A DNA stretch of 64,000 bases from Primulina eburnea (GCF_022965805.1 NC_133109.1:2823857-2887856), one strand, 5' to 3'; counted from the first letter of the stretch, positions 1 through 11,660 are shown. Program-made: numbers and translations. The notes: generated by a model not told the origin, from the letters alone.

Positions 1-282
1 TTTAAAATTTTGACTCAAAAATATTCAGAGATCTATTCTAAAGAGAAGATGGTAGAAATCTACATTGATGAAATGAAAAAAGATCTTTATAAGAATATGG
101 GATGCTCCGATTCAAAATCAGACCAATCAATGGCTTCAGATTCCAGTGATAATCAATTCATACATCTAATGAAGATGCATGATGCACAGGATCCAGATGA
201 GGATATTCCTCAATTATCTCAAATTGAGGATATATTTGAAAGTTTGAAGAAATCTCTCAAAGATAATACCAAAGATGACTAG
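1..282 (+). CDS. C-terminal part of a caulimovirid-like downstream ORF (partial)
   Basis: The frame is open from the window edge to a stop at 282, so the true start lies outside. The visible ~93 residues are strongly charged and end in an acidic tail. No domain can be recognised. Its place immediately upstream of the pararetroviral promoter suggests the last ORF of the circular viral map. It does not visibly resemble the C-terminus of the accessory ORF of the second copy at 58505-59857, so the two copies may belong to different lineages. Confidence 0.45.
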   Translation, partial: FKILTQKYSEIYSKEKMVEIYIDEMKKDLYKNMGCSDSKSDQSMASDSSDNQFIHLMKMHDAQDPDEDIPQLSQIEDIFESLKKSLKDNTKDD

Positions 283-469
283 AATCGTTGAAAGTGGAAT
301 CTCACTATTCAAGAGTTGGTGGAATAACACATCATCATGGCATATCATGACAAAAAGTGGGTGGCATATCACTATTTACTTTTTGAATTTTGTAACCATG
401 TTACTTTTGCTTTAATAAAGCATTTACTATTTTTATTTTGAGATGGAATCCGGGGTTTGATGTCCGGCT

Positions 470-580
470 CTTCTATCTATATATAGGCTATTTCTGTGTT
501 CTTAGGAAGACACGGTTGAGTTTGCTCCCCTCTCTCTACTCTCTCTTGTATACAACCCTTCTGAAGTTAATCAATAAAAG
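470..580 (+). promoter_or_regulatory. Pararetroviral promoter (TATA box) with downstream poly(A) signal
   Basis: A TATATATAG box at 478-486 is followed about 90 bp later by AATAAA at 573-578. A poly(A) signal just downstream of the transcription start is the normal arrangement in caulimovirids, where the terminally redundant transcript passes the signal once and then uses it. The spacing supports a promoter/R region; activity in the plant is unknown. Confidence 0.55.
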
Positions 581-670
581 TTTAAAGTTCTGCTTACAAC
601 CTTGTAAGTTTATTGTTTTTTGGTAAAACAATGCCACGTATCAGATTCCTCTTTGATTCCAAGCCACAGA

Positions 671-682
671 TGGTATCAGAGC
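671..682 (+). other. tRNA-Met primer-binding site of the pararetrovirus
   Basis: TGGTATCAGAGC matches the complement of the 3' end of plant initiator tRNA-Met, the minus-strand primer of caulimovirids and many LTR elements. It lies ~190 bp after the TATA box and ~40 bp before the movement-protein start. Confidence 0.7.
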
Positions 683-724
683 CATGGAAATAGTCTGGTT
701 AATAATTTAGCACTTTTTATTCAA

Positions 725-1780
725 ATGAATATTTTCAGTATGAAAGAAACTGTTCATAACAGTTTAAATGAAGAATATGATTTACCTGAAAATTTAGATT
801 TATTGAATAAATGGACTATTCCTAAGATAGAATCTAAAATGATCTATAAGTTAGGAACTTTTGAAAGAATTGGTTTTAAACAAGTAGTTAAAACTACAGA
901 ATCATTTGTACCTCTTCATAATAATGAAATGGTAATAAGATTGTTAAATAATAAAGATATTATGCCTTATATGAAAAATTATAAATTTATTCATATAGGA
1001 TTAATTCAAATTGCTTTTAGACCTTTAACATTAGAAGGCTTACCAGAAAGCTTCATAGCAGCTTTAAGAGATGGAAGAAATTTAAATTGGAAACAATCCC
1101 TTATGGGAATAATTCAATCTAGTCTGGCACATGGTCCAGTATATTTTGATGTTTATCCAAATTTATCTTTATCTTTATTTGATCCAAATATATTAGACGC
1201 TTTAACATTAAATGTTAAAACTCATGGTTATAATTATACTCCTGGAACAGAAGTTATATGTATCTGTTATCGTATTTATTATAAACCATTATTTACACTA
1301 AATCCTATGTGTAAAAGAATAGATAAAAAATTAAATGAAACTATTCTAATAGAAACTAATTTTAATAGATCTAATATTACAACTCGTAGATCTATAAAAT
1401 GGGAAGAAATAGAATTTCCAGAAAACTGGATAATTGAACAGGCTGTTCCTAGAAATCCTATAATAAATAGAGATTTAGAACAAGTCATACAAACTAATGA
1501 AGGATCTGTTCAAATACAGTTTAATAATGAACAAAGAAGATTATTACCCTCTTCTGTTTATGCTAGATTAAGATCTAGTCATTCATTTATTTCTCCTCTA
1601 GATTATATGGTTGATATACCACAAACTTCTAGAGCTTCTACTTCTCAAGTTAGAGAAGAATTAGAATCTACTAATACAGTAGATGATTTAATTATAAATC
1701 AAAACAATATAGTTCATAAAAGTAACTTTCAAAAAGTTAGAGAAACTGATACAGTTTCAGAAATGAATTTTAGTATTTAA
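725..1780 (+). CDS. Caulimovirid-like movement protein (30K superfamily)
   Basis: The intact ORF gives ~351 residues from the ATG at 725 (another ATG at 740). The frame is open upstream through the primer-binding site, so I placed the start after it. The central region has the pattern of the caulimovirus/30K movement-protein domain: a hydrophobic strand (IHIGLIQIAF), a conserved ALRDGR-type segment, then a glycine- and aromatic-rich stretch ending near residue 190. Such proteins enlarge plasmodesmata for cell-to-cell spread of the virus. The C-terminal third is polar and unassigned. The stop TAA shares its last base with the ATG of the next ORF (TAATG), as in polycistronic pararetroviral RNA. 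Confidence 0.75.
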   Translation: MNIFSMKETVHNSLNEEYDLPENLDLLNKWTIPKIESKMIYKLGTFERIGFKQVVKTTESFVPLHNNEMVIRLLNNKDIMPYMKNYKFIHIGLIQIAFRPLTLEGLPESFIAALRDGRNLNWKQSLMGIIQSSLAHGPVYFDVYPNLSLSLFDPNILDALTLNVKTHGYNYTPGTEVICICYRIYYKPLFTLNPMCKRIDKKLNETILIETNFNRSNITTRRSIKWEEIEFPENWIIEQAVPRNPIINRDLEQVIQTNEGSVQIQFNNEQRRLLPSSVYARLRSSHSFISPLDYMVDIPQTSRASTSQVREELESTNTVDDLIINQNNIVHKSNFQKVRETDTVSEMNFSI

Positions 1781-2046
1781 TGGATAGTAAATCAAAGATT
1801 GATTTTACTAAAGGATCTTCTGCTAGAGCAAAGATCAATGCAGAATTTTATTTATCCAAATGGGAATCTTTCAGAGATTGGTACTTTAAAAGTTTTTCTG
1901 AAGAAGAGTTTGAATATATTGTCTCAACATTTTATAAATATTGTGAAAACCAGAATAAACTTATACATTTTGTTCCTTGGTTTTTTAAAACATTTATTAT
2001 AGATTATATTTCTATTCTTGAAAGGAATTATAAACTTTCTTCATGA
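1780..2046 (+). CDS. Small caulimovirid-like ORF after the movement protein
   Basis: An 88-residue ORF whose ATG overlaps the movement-protein stop by one base and whose stop overlaps the next ATG (ATGA at 2043-2046). It is rich in aromatic and lysine residues. A lysine/histidine then double-aromatic pattern near its end loosely resembles the N-terminus of the coat/gag ORF of the second copy (62524-63894). I do not recognise a function; a virion-associated or coat N-terminal part is possible. Confidence 0.5.
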   Translation: MDSKSKIDFTKGSSARAKINAEFYLSKWESFRDWYFKSFSEEEFEYIVSTFYKYCENQNKLIHFVPWFFKTFIIDYISILERNYKLSS

Positions 2047-2385
2047 CAGATTCAAAAATCTGTTTATCCTCATCAACAATCTTTTATAATTTATTACATA
2101 TTATGGAGCATATAATTAGTTAATTGAACATTTAGGAATAAAATTCAACTACTTTTTATTTAAGAAAAATAATTATCTCTATTCATTTCAGTTTCAGACC
2201 AAGTCTCTTTCTACTTTCCTTCCACTCTTTAAAGTACTCATTTGAATTTTCGTAAAATAAAATGTGAAAGGAAAATAAAAAATGAAAGAAAATTAATTTT
2301 AAATATTTATATTTCGAGTTAATTAATAACATGAAGGTGGTATTTAATTATGTTTAGAAGAATAATAAGGAATAAAGAAAATGAC

Positions 2386-4647
2386 CTGAATTTGAGCTTG
2401 AAGGAATCTAATATGGCGAATGGCTTCTGTCAAGACAGAAGCAGTATCAGTCTGCAAAAGAGAAACATCCCATTGCACCTTCAAAGCTATAATTTATCAA
2501 ACTCGGGTGCTATTATATACATGTGGATGCCAATTCACTTCTGGAAAAATTAAATATGTTTATCTTTTAATTTTGTAATTTTAATTGACCATGTTATTAA
2601 ATATAACGTATTCCAAGTCACAATATAACTATCGAGGAAAAATGACTGAAACTGTCAAAAAATTGAAAATTACAATACTAAAAACTAAATTTGGACTATT
2701 TGTAAGAAACAAACATATGGAACGATCGAGCATTTTTTTCATGCATTGTAATGAAATTTCGAATTGAAAAAGGGATAGTTTTTCTTAAATTTTTTCATTC
2801 TTACAAATTATAATAAATCATATCCTATCAAAAATTTTGATGTTCATAAGTAGACCAATAGTTAGAGTTCATAGGTTCAAATACCTTTCCGAAGGGGGAA
2901 ACAATCTGGTGAAGAGCTGTGATTCTATCACTTAACTTCTCTTTTCTCACCTGCACAATATATTAAAAAAAACATCATGAAAAAATCATAAGACAAAATT
3001 ATTTGAAATGTAATATATTTTTTCGACGATTATTAAATGTGAATATTTCAGTGGGAAAAAAATATTTGTGACAAAATTGGTATAAAATATTTCTGGGAAT
3101 TTTGGTGATGATTGAATATTCTTAATTTGTGATCACAAGCTAGGGTTATATATTCTTTTATTTTCTAAATTAGTAATTAATACATTGCATATATGTTTAT
3201 TATATTATCACTAGAAATATTATGAAATGAAACTATATTTTATAGTTATTTGATTTAATTTGTTAAAGTGAGATTCCTGACCTTCAAAGCTGGTTGAGGT
3301 GAAGAGTAGTGCTGAACCCTAGCCTTCTTTGGTACCCCACCATTCCCAATGCTGTTGCACTTTTAATCCAAGGAAAAAATTATTAATCAAGAAAATAAAT
3401 CTGATCCCAAATTTTAGAATTTGATAAATAAATTTTCTAATCATATTTTTTTAATGTTTTGGAGCGCAATTTTAACAAAGAATTCAGGTTATGATATGAT
3501 TGCATGCCAAGAAAACCAATAAAGTAACAATAATGAATCTTTGAACATCAATAATTAAAGTGATCTCATCATAGAAAATGATTAATTCCTCATTCTCCTT
3601 TATTTTATTTTATTTTAAAAAAAATTCATGAATTTGAAATCCATTCCATTCCATTATGATATCTCGAAAAGCATCACTTACCTCAGACGAATGCTCCTGA
3701 TTATGCAGATGGTTCTTCCGTTCGACGACGCCAGTCACCGTGGCCTTTTCGACCGAGAAATTCAGCAAGCTGTGGCTCAAATTTGTGGTACAACAAGTGG
3801 GAGAAGAGACTGGCATGAGTTGATGCGGCCAACTAGAATTAATATTATTGGAGGGCTGAGATGATCTGTTGGCTTGAAATTGATGGTGATGATCATAATC
3901 TAAGTCGTAATCTTGCTTGATATCGACCTCAGAATCCCTAGTGAAACTTGGGTTCAGATTCAAAACTTGCAGGTCTTGATACGAATTCTCTTGCAGCTTC
4001 CTCTGTTGCTGAACAAGACCGCCACCAAACTTGTTCTCTTCTTCATTAACAGCCAACCCGCCTCTGATAATATATATTTACGTGTAAAATCGAAGATTTT
4101 AGCGAAAAGAATGGCGTAAATGGTCTGAGTTAATTATATATGTACTGTCAGCATGTATGTATATTGTATGTATTTGTCTGGATACATAAGATACATGGAA
4201 GGAAAATTAAGAAGGCTGCTAAGATTCACATAAAAGGCTATGATTGAAGAGATAAATTAATGAAGCAGAACAAGCAGTTGAATATATAAATGAAAAAAGT
4301 GTCCACAGAAGCTAAGAATTGAAGATATAGATAGGTGTGATTATTAAATAACAGAATACCAATTTCATAAATATATTTTATACTAAAACAATCTTACAAA
4401 TTGGAATAAAGGGTTTGTGACAGAATCATTATCTGTGTGTGTGTGAAAAGACAAAGAACAAAGAAGAAGAAATTTACAGAAGAAGTTGGCTCCATGACGA
4501 ACCGCGAGCAGGGAAATCTTGGTGATGTTGAGTATCAGATTCAGAAGGGTTTGGAGAAAGTGAAGGATTCGAACCAAATACAAATTGAGAAGAAAATTGT
4601 GGGTGCATGCTATTCATGCTCCACCAATTAGGGTTTCCAGCCATCAT
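2386..4647 (-). CDS. bHLH transcription factor (bHLH68/133/112-like), last exon missing
   Basis: Five exons on the - strand, all with GT-AG borders and consistent phase: 4647-4478, 4063-3682, 3359-3282, 2950-2885 and 2451-2386, together 762 nt (254 codons). The start MMAGNPNWWSMNSMHP and the exon 1/2 junction reading SWSQLLLGGL are typical of the bHLH68/bHLH133/bHLH112 group. Exon 3 carries the conserved KKARVQ segment. Exons 4 and 5 encode helix 1 (KEKLSDRITALHQIVSPFGK) and helix 2 (TDTASVL...FLQAQIQ). As in this group the basic region lacks the usual E-box His/Glu/Arg set. A donor GT follows exon 5, but no final exon is visible between 2385 and the pararetroviral copy. The gene is either interrupted or has a long last intron holding the viral insert. 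Most likely a nuclear DNA-binding regulator if intact. Confidence 0.8.
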
Positions 4648-7139
4648 TTGTCACACTAAAACCCCCAAAAAAAATTAATAAAATTTAAATGGAGATGAGT
4701 TCTGCAACAAAAACCACTCTCAACCCTTCACTTAATATAACAAGAAAACAAACTTTTTTCCAATGGATCTCTCTCTTTTGTGGCAAGGTTTTCTCCCAAA
4801 TTCATTTCTTGGTTTTTTCAGAACATTCTTTTGTTTGTGAACCTAAATTAAACGAGCCTTTCTTGAAGCTTTCAGAACTTTGTTTGCTTTCCAGGAAGAG
4901 GCTAAAGAAACCCCCTCCTGTCTTTGTCAAGTAAGAGTATTTTATACTTGTGGGGCTGAGTAATTAGCCTTTGGTTTGTTTCCCTACCTCCTCCATCTTT
5001 CCTTTTTCTTTTTAATTAACTAGTTCATATCCAGATAAATAAAACAAATAATAATAACAACAAGTATAATTTGTATTTTTGGTCTTTCGTAATTTTATTC
5101 TCTGTGATTTTAATCATCTATATCGTCGAGTTTCAGTCTTAATCTTATATATTTTGATTTTTAGTGTATTTTCTGACATGACATCTGACGTTGATGTATA
5201 CAATATCTTATAAATTAGTTTGTGTATATTAATTGGTATACATAATACAATACCAAATGATCATAAGTAATTATTTCCATAAGTCTCTCTCGATCATTTA
5301 ATATTTAGTATATAATAAGTAATATAATGGCTTATCGTGTGTATGCTGTCTTTTAATGTATTCATGCTTTAAACTTTATTACCAAAGCGGGACAAAAAAG
5401 CTGATGAGTAGCGTTTTCAGGCCAAAAGAAACCAATCCTTGGTCCGTATGGACATTATTTCCTTAAATTGGGGGTGGATTATGCGAGACCTAGGTTCCAA
5501 TTTAATTGGGGTAGGAATGTTTTTAGGGTCGTAATTAAATTCTTATTATTTTATTATTTTTTTTAAAAAAAATTTGGATGATATATGCTAATTTTATTAA
5601 AATTGGGGACGGAGCCAGAAGCGAAAATGAAATCTTTTAGTTATAAGAAAAAATATAAATATAAATTGGTAATTGATATGGATGCATAAAATGATAATCA
5701 TTATTATATTTGAATATAACTTTAGCAAGAAGATTATTATAATTAAAAATAATTATCTTAATTTAGTACAACTAAAAAAATAATGGTTTCTAGATAAATA
5801 TCTAAAACTATATATGGGCAGCGTTAAAATTATAATTCAAAATTTTTAATGCTTAATTTGTACCACAGCAATCAAGCCTATGAAAATTGAAAGAAAATAT
5901 TATTATTATTATTTTAAAATTTAATCAGTAATACATAAATTTAAATTACAAAAACAATCCAAAAAATTAGAATCACTCATTGAGTAAAAAAAATTTAAAT
6001 ATTGGGGCGGGATTATTGTTTTGTGCAGAATATAGAATATACTTAAAGTGATGCCTTTATTGGGAAAAATGTCGTCTAGCTGTTGATTATATATATATAT
6101 ATATATATATACACGCGCACACTAAGTTATATCAAGTGCATGCATGCATGCATAAAAATTAAATGATTCAAGAAAAACGAATTAATTATCTACCAGTTAA
6201 CTTATTTATTTTACGAAGAAATATAGTTAATACATCCTCGATCCTCATAAACCAAGACTTCGTCAAATATTTTAGGAAAATTGCTATTTCGATCATTTAT
6301 GCTTGTCTCTTTTTATTTTGGTCATTTATGTTGTCAAATTTTAGTATTAGTTATTCATCTTATAATTTTTGAAAATTTTAGCTATGTTTCCACAGGAGTG
6401 TTGATGAGTCACTAAACACATATCGAAAAAATTATCAAAATCGCAAAAAGCAAGAAAACGTATCATGAAATTTGCAATTTTTCAGAATATTTTTACTATT
6501 AGGTAACATAACAAATCATAATTCGTTTGAAAATTATCATATCTAATCGAGTAATCAAGATTATTAGCTTGACAGCAATTGGAGAAAAGCTTAGCTTTAG
6601 AGTTTTCTATGTTGTTGGCAGTCATTTTCTTGTTGACATTTGAGTAAACAAACAACAAAATGTTGTTGGCAATCTTATGTATTCCCTTTTTATATTTAGG
6701 GAGAATAATCTTTAAGGATTAAAATATTAATTTACTTGTTCCAATTTAAAAAGCCACCTTATAAACTTTAATTTGTTATTACTTTAATATTATTGTAGTC
6801 TTTGCTTTATATTTAACCTATGATTAATGTGCTATTGAACGGATATATACATTTTTCCACGACTTCTCTGCTTCAAAAAAGTAAAAGTGTGACACATAAT
6901 TTATCATCACTATTTGGAAATATTAGGAAGTTGATTAAACTCATTAAATAACTCAAACAGAATATATTAGCTTTTCGATTTATAATTATTATTCAAATTT
7001 ATATAAATTAATCTTCTGGTCACGCAACTTGCACGTTTTTCATTTTTGGTTATATTATCGTCAATTCACAGTCTTACCTCATTAACTTACTTTTTTTAAA
7101 AAAAAATAATAATTTTGCATTGAAATAGTCACATGGTAT
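4648..7139. other. Intergenic region upstream of the bHLH gene
   Basis: AT-rich DNA without a convincing gene. It probably holds the bHLH promoter near 4650-5000. A short GGGGACGGAGCCAG-like segment near 5605 resembles the end of the hAT MITE at 44180. A (TA)n run lies at ~6090-6111, followed by a GCATGCATGCATG stretch near 6140. Confidence 0.4.
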
Positions 7140-7593
7140 CAGCATGTGATACAATCATGGATGATTTTGGATGTAAGAAAGTACCTAAGAAGGAATGTGA
7201 TCCATTAGAATTGGCAATGTGACTAATTACAAGAGAAAGAAGCAAGAAGTTCAAAGAAACGCTTCATGAACTCTTCTGGAGCACAAGAGAAACAACTACG
7301 AGTCATATCTGGCAAAACTCTATGTAGGACAGACATAATCATTACTTCAACTTCAAACCAATTCAAAAGATATATAAGTTAAATGATCAAAAGGAAAGGC
7401 CTAAAAAAAGATTTTTCAAGCACAGACCACACAACACTAGCAAGCATAATCACATACCTTATTGCAGACACACAATCTGTCAGGATTATTCAGGTGTAGG
7501 TCCAAAAAGGCTACCAAATAAATGTGGGTACCAAAATCATTCTTAATGTGTGGTTACATGTACGATAGATCGATATGTTGAAGAAATAAACCT

Positions 7594-7655
7594 GATACAT
7601 AGACAGTGGATGTTCAAGATATATGACAGGAAATGTCAATTTATTATTTGAAACC
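7594..7655 (+). pseudogene. Copia protease fragment, left of the SIRE-like insertion
   Basis: The frame reads a DSGCSRYMTG motif, the Copia aspartic-protease active-site region, followed by NVNLLFE. It is cut at the AAACC target site at 7651-7655 and resumes at 11498 in the same sense. Confidence 0.75.
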
Positions 7656-9310
7656 TGATAGGATCGATTGGTGGAGTAATCGTTGAGCTACAATAGCTCG
7701 GTTCTTGAAATATTGAACACCGATGAATTAAATCGAGTTTGGTGTTCAAACCAAGCGGAAAATACTCGAAATAATCCTTCGTAGAAACCGAATAAATATT
7801 TTGTAAACCATTTAAAATATATGCACGTTGAATGAGTTAAAATATTCAGTTGAAGCATTTTATCAAACACTTGGTGTACAATATTTTGGTATTTGAAGAA
7901 CACATAAAATGCTTCAACAATGCATCTTTAAAACTAGGGAAATCATAAGTAAATGCAATAAATAAATAGACACGAATTTGTTTATGGATGTTCGGAGATT
8001 TCAAACACTCCTACGTCACCCCTTCTTCCCCTTGGGAAGGATCCACTAGAAGACTTTGATTTATACAACTCATTGTACAAACCCATTCAGCTAGGACTTA
8101 CCCACTGCCTAAAACTGGACTCCTAGCACTCAAGATTGTAGGCAGCACCTCACAATCAGCATATTGTTTAATGTCTCATATGCAAAGACTACAAACACAA
8201 TGTTTTACGTCTTTGTGTAAAGACTCACTCAACTAAACTTTTCAGCTCAAACTCTCTGTATATGTGTGAGTGATTGTGTGTGAGGAATTTATCAGTTACA
8301 GTGTACATCTCAAATGTTTCCTCACACAAGGGCTTGTGCTCTCAACTAGCTGATATATTTAGCTAAGTGCCCATGCTTTGAATCCACTTCCAAAGCTCTT
8401 GTTTGATCTTCAAGATGTTGTATTTATAAGCTCCAACACTGATATATACGTTAGACACAAGAATATGACCGTTGGGAATGTTTCTGTACTGTTTCAGGAA
8501 GTGCAACGGTCAAATTCGTCTTGCTGAAAAATTTCCCGACTGGTCAACTCTGGTCAACTCAACTGGTCAATCAGTTCAACTGGTTCAGTTGGTCTGGTTC
8601 AGTTGGACTGGTTCAACTGGTCTGGTTCAGTTCAACTGGTTCATTTCAGCTGGTCTGGTTCAACTGGTCTGGTTCAATTCAGCTGGTCTGGTTCAACTGC
8701 TCTTCAGCTGGTCTGAATCAGTTCAACTGGTTCAGTTGGTTGGTCAACTGGTCAGCAGCTGGTTCAGTTTCAGCTGGTGTGCTGAAATCAGTCTAGCTGA
8801 TTTCAGTTTGTGCAGAACCAGTAGCTTCATCGTCATTTATCAGCATCGTAAACTTCGATTCAGACTTTGACTTATAAGAATGATTTGTAGATCTTTGTCT
8901 TATCTTTCCAACGCATACTGAATCGCTTCGTTTCGATAACCGAACTGAGAGATATGACCAAAATACCGCAGCTGCTTAAACCCAACTGATTGCTGTTTTC
9001 GTGCAGTCAGTTCGTCACTTCAGCGATCAGTTAGCCCTTGATAACATTCGATTTTGCCCAACTGACGTGAAATACGACTTGTTCCAAATTGAGTTTTCTG
9101 ATCAGTCTAGTTGGCGGATTGTCGTTTGGATCATCCAGCTGAGAGATATCATCAAAATACAGAAGCTTTCCAGAAATTCAGTTTGTGCAGAATTCAGTTT
9201 CAGCTTGCTTCTTGTGTTTGCAACTTCACACTTGAGTAAATATGTTAGAAACACAATAACAAGTTTTGTTAACATCAAAATCAAGATTACGAACATGAAA
9301 TGTTCCAACA
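7656..9310 (-). repeat. 3' LTR of the SIRE-like element
   Basis: 1655 bp. It differs from the partner LTR by few substitutions and short indels, for example extra bases near 8268-8280. Position 8540-8790 is an imperfect array of CAACTGGT/CAGCTGGT-type units; long open frames there are repeat artefacts. Confidence 0.9.
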
Positions 9311-9845
9311 ATCTCCCCCTTTTTGATGATCACAAAATTTGGATAAACAATCAACTCAACTAACATATTTCTCCCCCTTTTTGTGGGAATCAAAAAGTCA
9401 TATTCCAAAACATTTTAAACAAAATTTTCTCCCCCTCAATATCTAAAAATAATCTACTCATTAAAGCTATAATGAGTTCTCCTCCTATATTTTTGAAATT
9501 TTGAAAAATTTAAAAGAAGAGGGGTAACTAACCAATTTTCTCCATGGCTCATTTTCTGCTGTAACACATATGCTCTGTCTTCCACGAATAAACTGTATTT
9601 TCTCGTGCATAATTAGGCTGCAAATTTTATACCGCTGTAAACCTCTATGAGTCTAGTTTGCAACGCAAAAAGCGGTTCGTCATTTGGACACTCGAGCAAA
9701 GAGATATGCCATTTTTCCCACGGTCGCTGCAAGATGCGCGAAAATTCAGTTTTGCATATATATGTGTAAAAAATCTGAAATTTGAATTTTAAACATCAAA
9801 ATCAGTTTCAATGTTCTTTCAAGAACAACCCGCTCTGATACCAAT
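9311..9845 (-). other. Internal region of the SIRE-like element
   Basis: 535 bp holding the primer-binding site at one end and three purine tracts (complements of CTCCCCC-type runs at ~9313, ~9371 and ~9430) towards the other. No coding domain is visible. Confidence 0.8.
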
Positions 9846-11492
9846 TGATAGGATCGATTAGGGGGGGTAATCGTTGAGCTAGAATAGCTCGGTTCTTGAA
9901 ATATTGAACACCGATGAATTAAATCGAGTTTGGTGTTCAAACCAAGCGGAAAATACTCGAAATAATCCTTCGTAGAAACCGAATAAATATTTTGTAAACC
10001 ATTTAAAATATATGCACGTTGAATGAGTTAAAATATTCAGTTGAAGCATTTTATCAAACACTTGGTGTACAATATTTTGGTATTTGAAGAACACATAAAA
10101 TGCTTCAACAATGCATCTTTAAAACTATGGAAATCATAAGTAAATGCAATAAATAAATAGACACGAATTTGTTTATGGATGTTCGGAGATTTCAAACACT
10201 CCTACGTCACCCCTTCTTCCCCTTGGGAAGGATCCACTAGAAGACTTTGATTTATACAACTCATTGTACAAACCCATTCAGCTAGGACTTACCCACTGCC
10301 TAAAACTGAACTCCTAGCACTCAAGATTGTAGGCAGCACCTCACAATCAGCATATTGTTTAATGTCTCATATGCAAAGACTACAAGCACAATGTTTTACG
10401 TCTTTGTGTAAAGACTCACTCAACTAAACTTTTCAGCTCAAACTCTCTGTATATGTGTGAGTGAGAAATTTATCAGTTACAGTGTACATCTCAAATGTTT
10501 CCTCACACAAGGGCTTGTGCTCTCAACTAGCTGATATATTCATGCTAAGTGCCCATGCTTTGAATCCACTTCCAAAGCTCTTGTTTGATCTTCAAGATGT
10601 TGTATTTATAAGCTCCAACATTGATATATACGTTAGACACAAGAATATGACCGTTGGGAATGTTTCTGTACTGTTTCAGGAAGTGCAACGGTCAAATTCG
10701 TCTTGCTGGAAAATTTCCCGACTGGTCAACTCTGGTCAACTCAACTGGTCAATCAGTTCAACTGGTTCAGTTGGTCTGGTTCAGTTCAACTGGTTCAACT
10801 GGTCTGGTTCAGTTCAACTGGTTCATTTCAGCTGGTCTGGTTCAACTGGTCTGGTTCAGTTCAGCTGGTCTGGTTCAACTGCTCTTCAGCTGGTCTGGTT
10901 CAGTTCAACTGGTTCAATTGATTGGTCAACTGGTCAGCAGCTGGTTCATTTTCAGCTGGTGTGCTGAAATCAGTCTAGCTGATTTCAGTTTGTGCAGAAC
11001 CAGTAGCTTCATCGTCATTTATCAGCATCGTAAACTTCGATTCAGACTTTGACTTATAAGAATGATTTGTAGATCTTTGTCTTATCTTTCCAACGCATAC
11101 TGAATCGCTTCGTTTCGATAACCGAGCTGAGAGATATGACCAAAATACCGCAGCTGCTCAAACCCAACTGATTGCTGTTTTCGTGCAGTCAGTTCGTCAC
11201 TTCAGCGATCAGTTAGCCCTTGATAACATTCGATTTTGCCCAACTGACGTGAAATACGACTTGTTCCAAATTGAGTTTTCTGATCAGTCCAGTTGGCGGA
11301 TTGTCGTTTGGATCATCCAGCTGAGAGATATCATCAAAATACAGAAGCTTGCCAGAAATTCAGTTTGTGCAGAATTCAGTTTCAGCTTGCTTCTTGTGTT
11401 TGCAACTTCACACTTGAGTAAATATGTTAGAAACACAATAACAAGTTTTGTTAACATCAAAATCAAGATTACGAACATGAAATGTTCCAACA
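9846..11492 (-). repeat. 5' LTR of the SIRE-like element
   Basis: 1647 bp, starting TGATAGGATCG and ending TTCCAACA on the + strand, as the partner copy does. The CAACTGGT array at ~10725-10965 has a different unit arrangement from the partner LTR, showing local expansion or contraction after insertion. Confidence 0.9.
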
Positions 11493-11497
11493 AAACC

Positions 11498-11660
11498 TTT
11501 GAATATCATGGTCCAAGGATCACTTTTGAAGATGATTCAAAAGGTAAAACTATGGATAATATTAAGATTATTAATGATAATATTATTATCAATGATATAC
11601 TGTTAATTGAAAATTTATATTATAATTTAATCAGCACAAGTCAATTATGTGACAATTGAT
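11498..11660 (+). pseudogene. Copia protease fragment, right of the SIRE-like insertion
   Basis: Continues the frame from 7655: a GPRITFEDDSKGKT segment followed by NLYYNLISTSQLCD. This matches the Copia protease to GAG-pre-integrase linker. The reading frame breaks shortly afterwards at a TGA. Confidence 0.75.

Larger units (their letters stand above)
1..2100 (+). mobile_element. Endogenous caulimovirid-like (pararetrovirus) copy, left-edge fragment
   Basis: Seen in order on the + strand: the end of an acidic ORF, a TATA box, a poly(A) signal, a primer-binding site complementary to initiator tRNA-Met, a movement-protein ORF, a small ORF, and the first codons of a third ORF. A movement protein just after the tRNA-Met site is typical of Caulimoviridae and not of LTR retrotransposons. 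The copy runs off the left window edge. Recognisable viral sequence stops near 2100, shortly after an ATG at 2043 that overlaps the preceding stop. The right boundary is approximate. It lies about 300 bp from the last visible exon of the bHLH gene on the other strand. Confidence 0.75.
7656..11492 (-). mobile_element. SIRE-like Copia LTR element with almost no internal region (non-autonomous)
   Basis: Two near-identical direct repeats, 7656-9310 (1655 bp) and 9846-11492 (1647 bp), enclose only 535 bp. Read on the - strand each LTR begins TGTTGGAAC and ends CCTATCA. A tRNA-Met primer site (TGGTATCAGAGC, complement of 9832-9843) lies 2 bp inside the upstream LTR. A purine tract lies directly before the downstream LTR (complement of 9311-9325), with further GGGGGAGA-type tracts at ~9370 and ~9430. 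A 5-bp target duplication AAACC flanks the element (7651-7655 and 11493-11497). Multiple purine tracts and long LTRs recall the SIRE lineage. No gag or pol remains, so it would need proteins supplied in trans. Confidence 0.9.

Noticed and set aside
620..724. Movement-protein start at 620
   Set aside because: That reading runs through the tRNA primer site and leader; ATGs at 725 or 740 fit the domain.
3628..4119. Plus-strand ORFs over the bHLH exon 2
   Set aside because: Antisense shadows; splice sites and protein motifs support only the - strand.
8472..8870. Gln-Leu-Val repeat ORFs in the SIRE-like LTRs (also 10461-11052)
   Set aside because: Products of the CAACTGGT array inside LTRs. Several frames are open at once and the two LTRs encode different versions.
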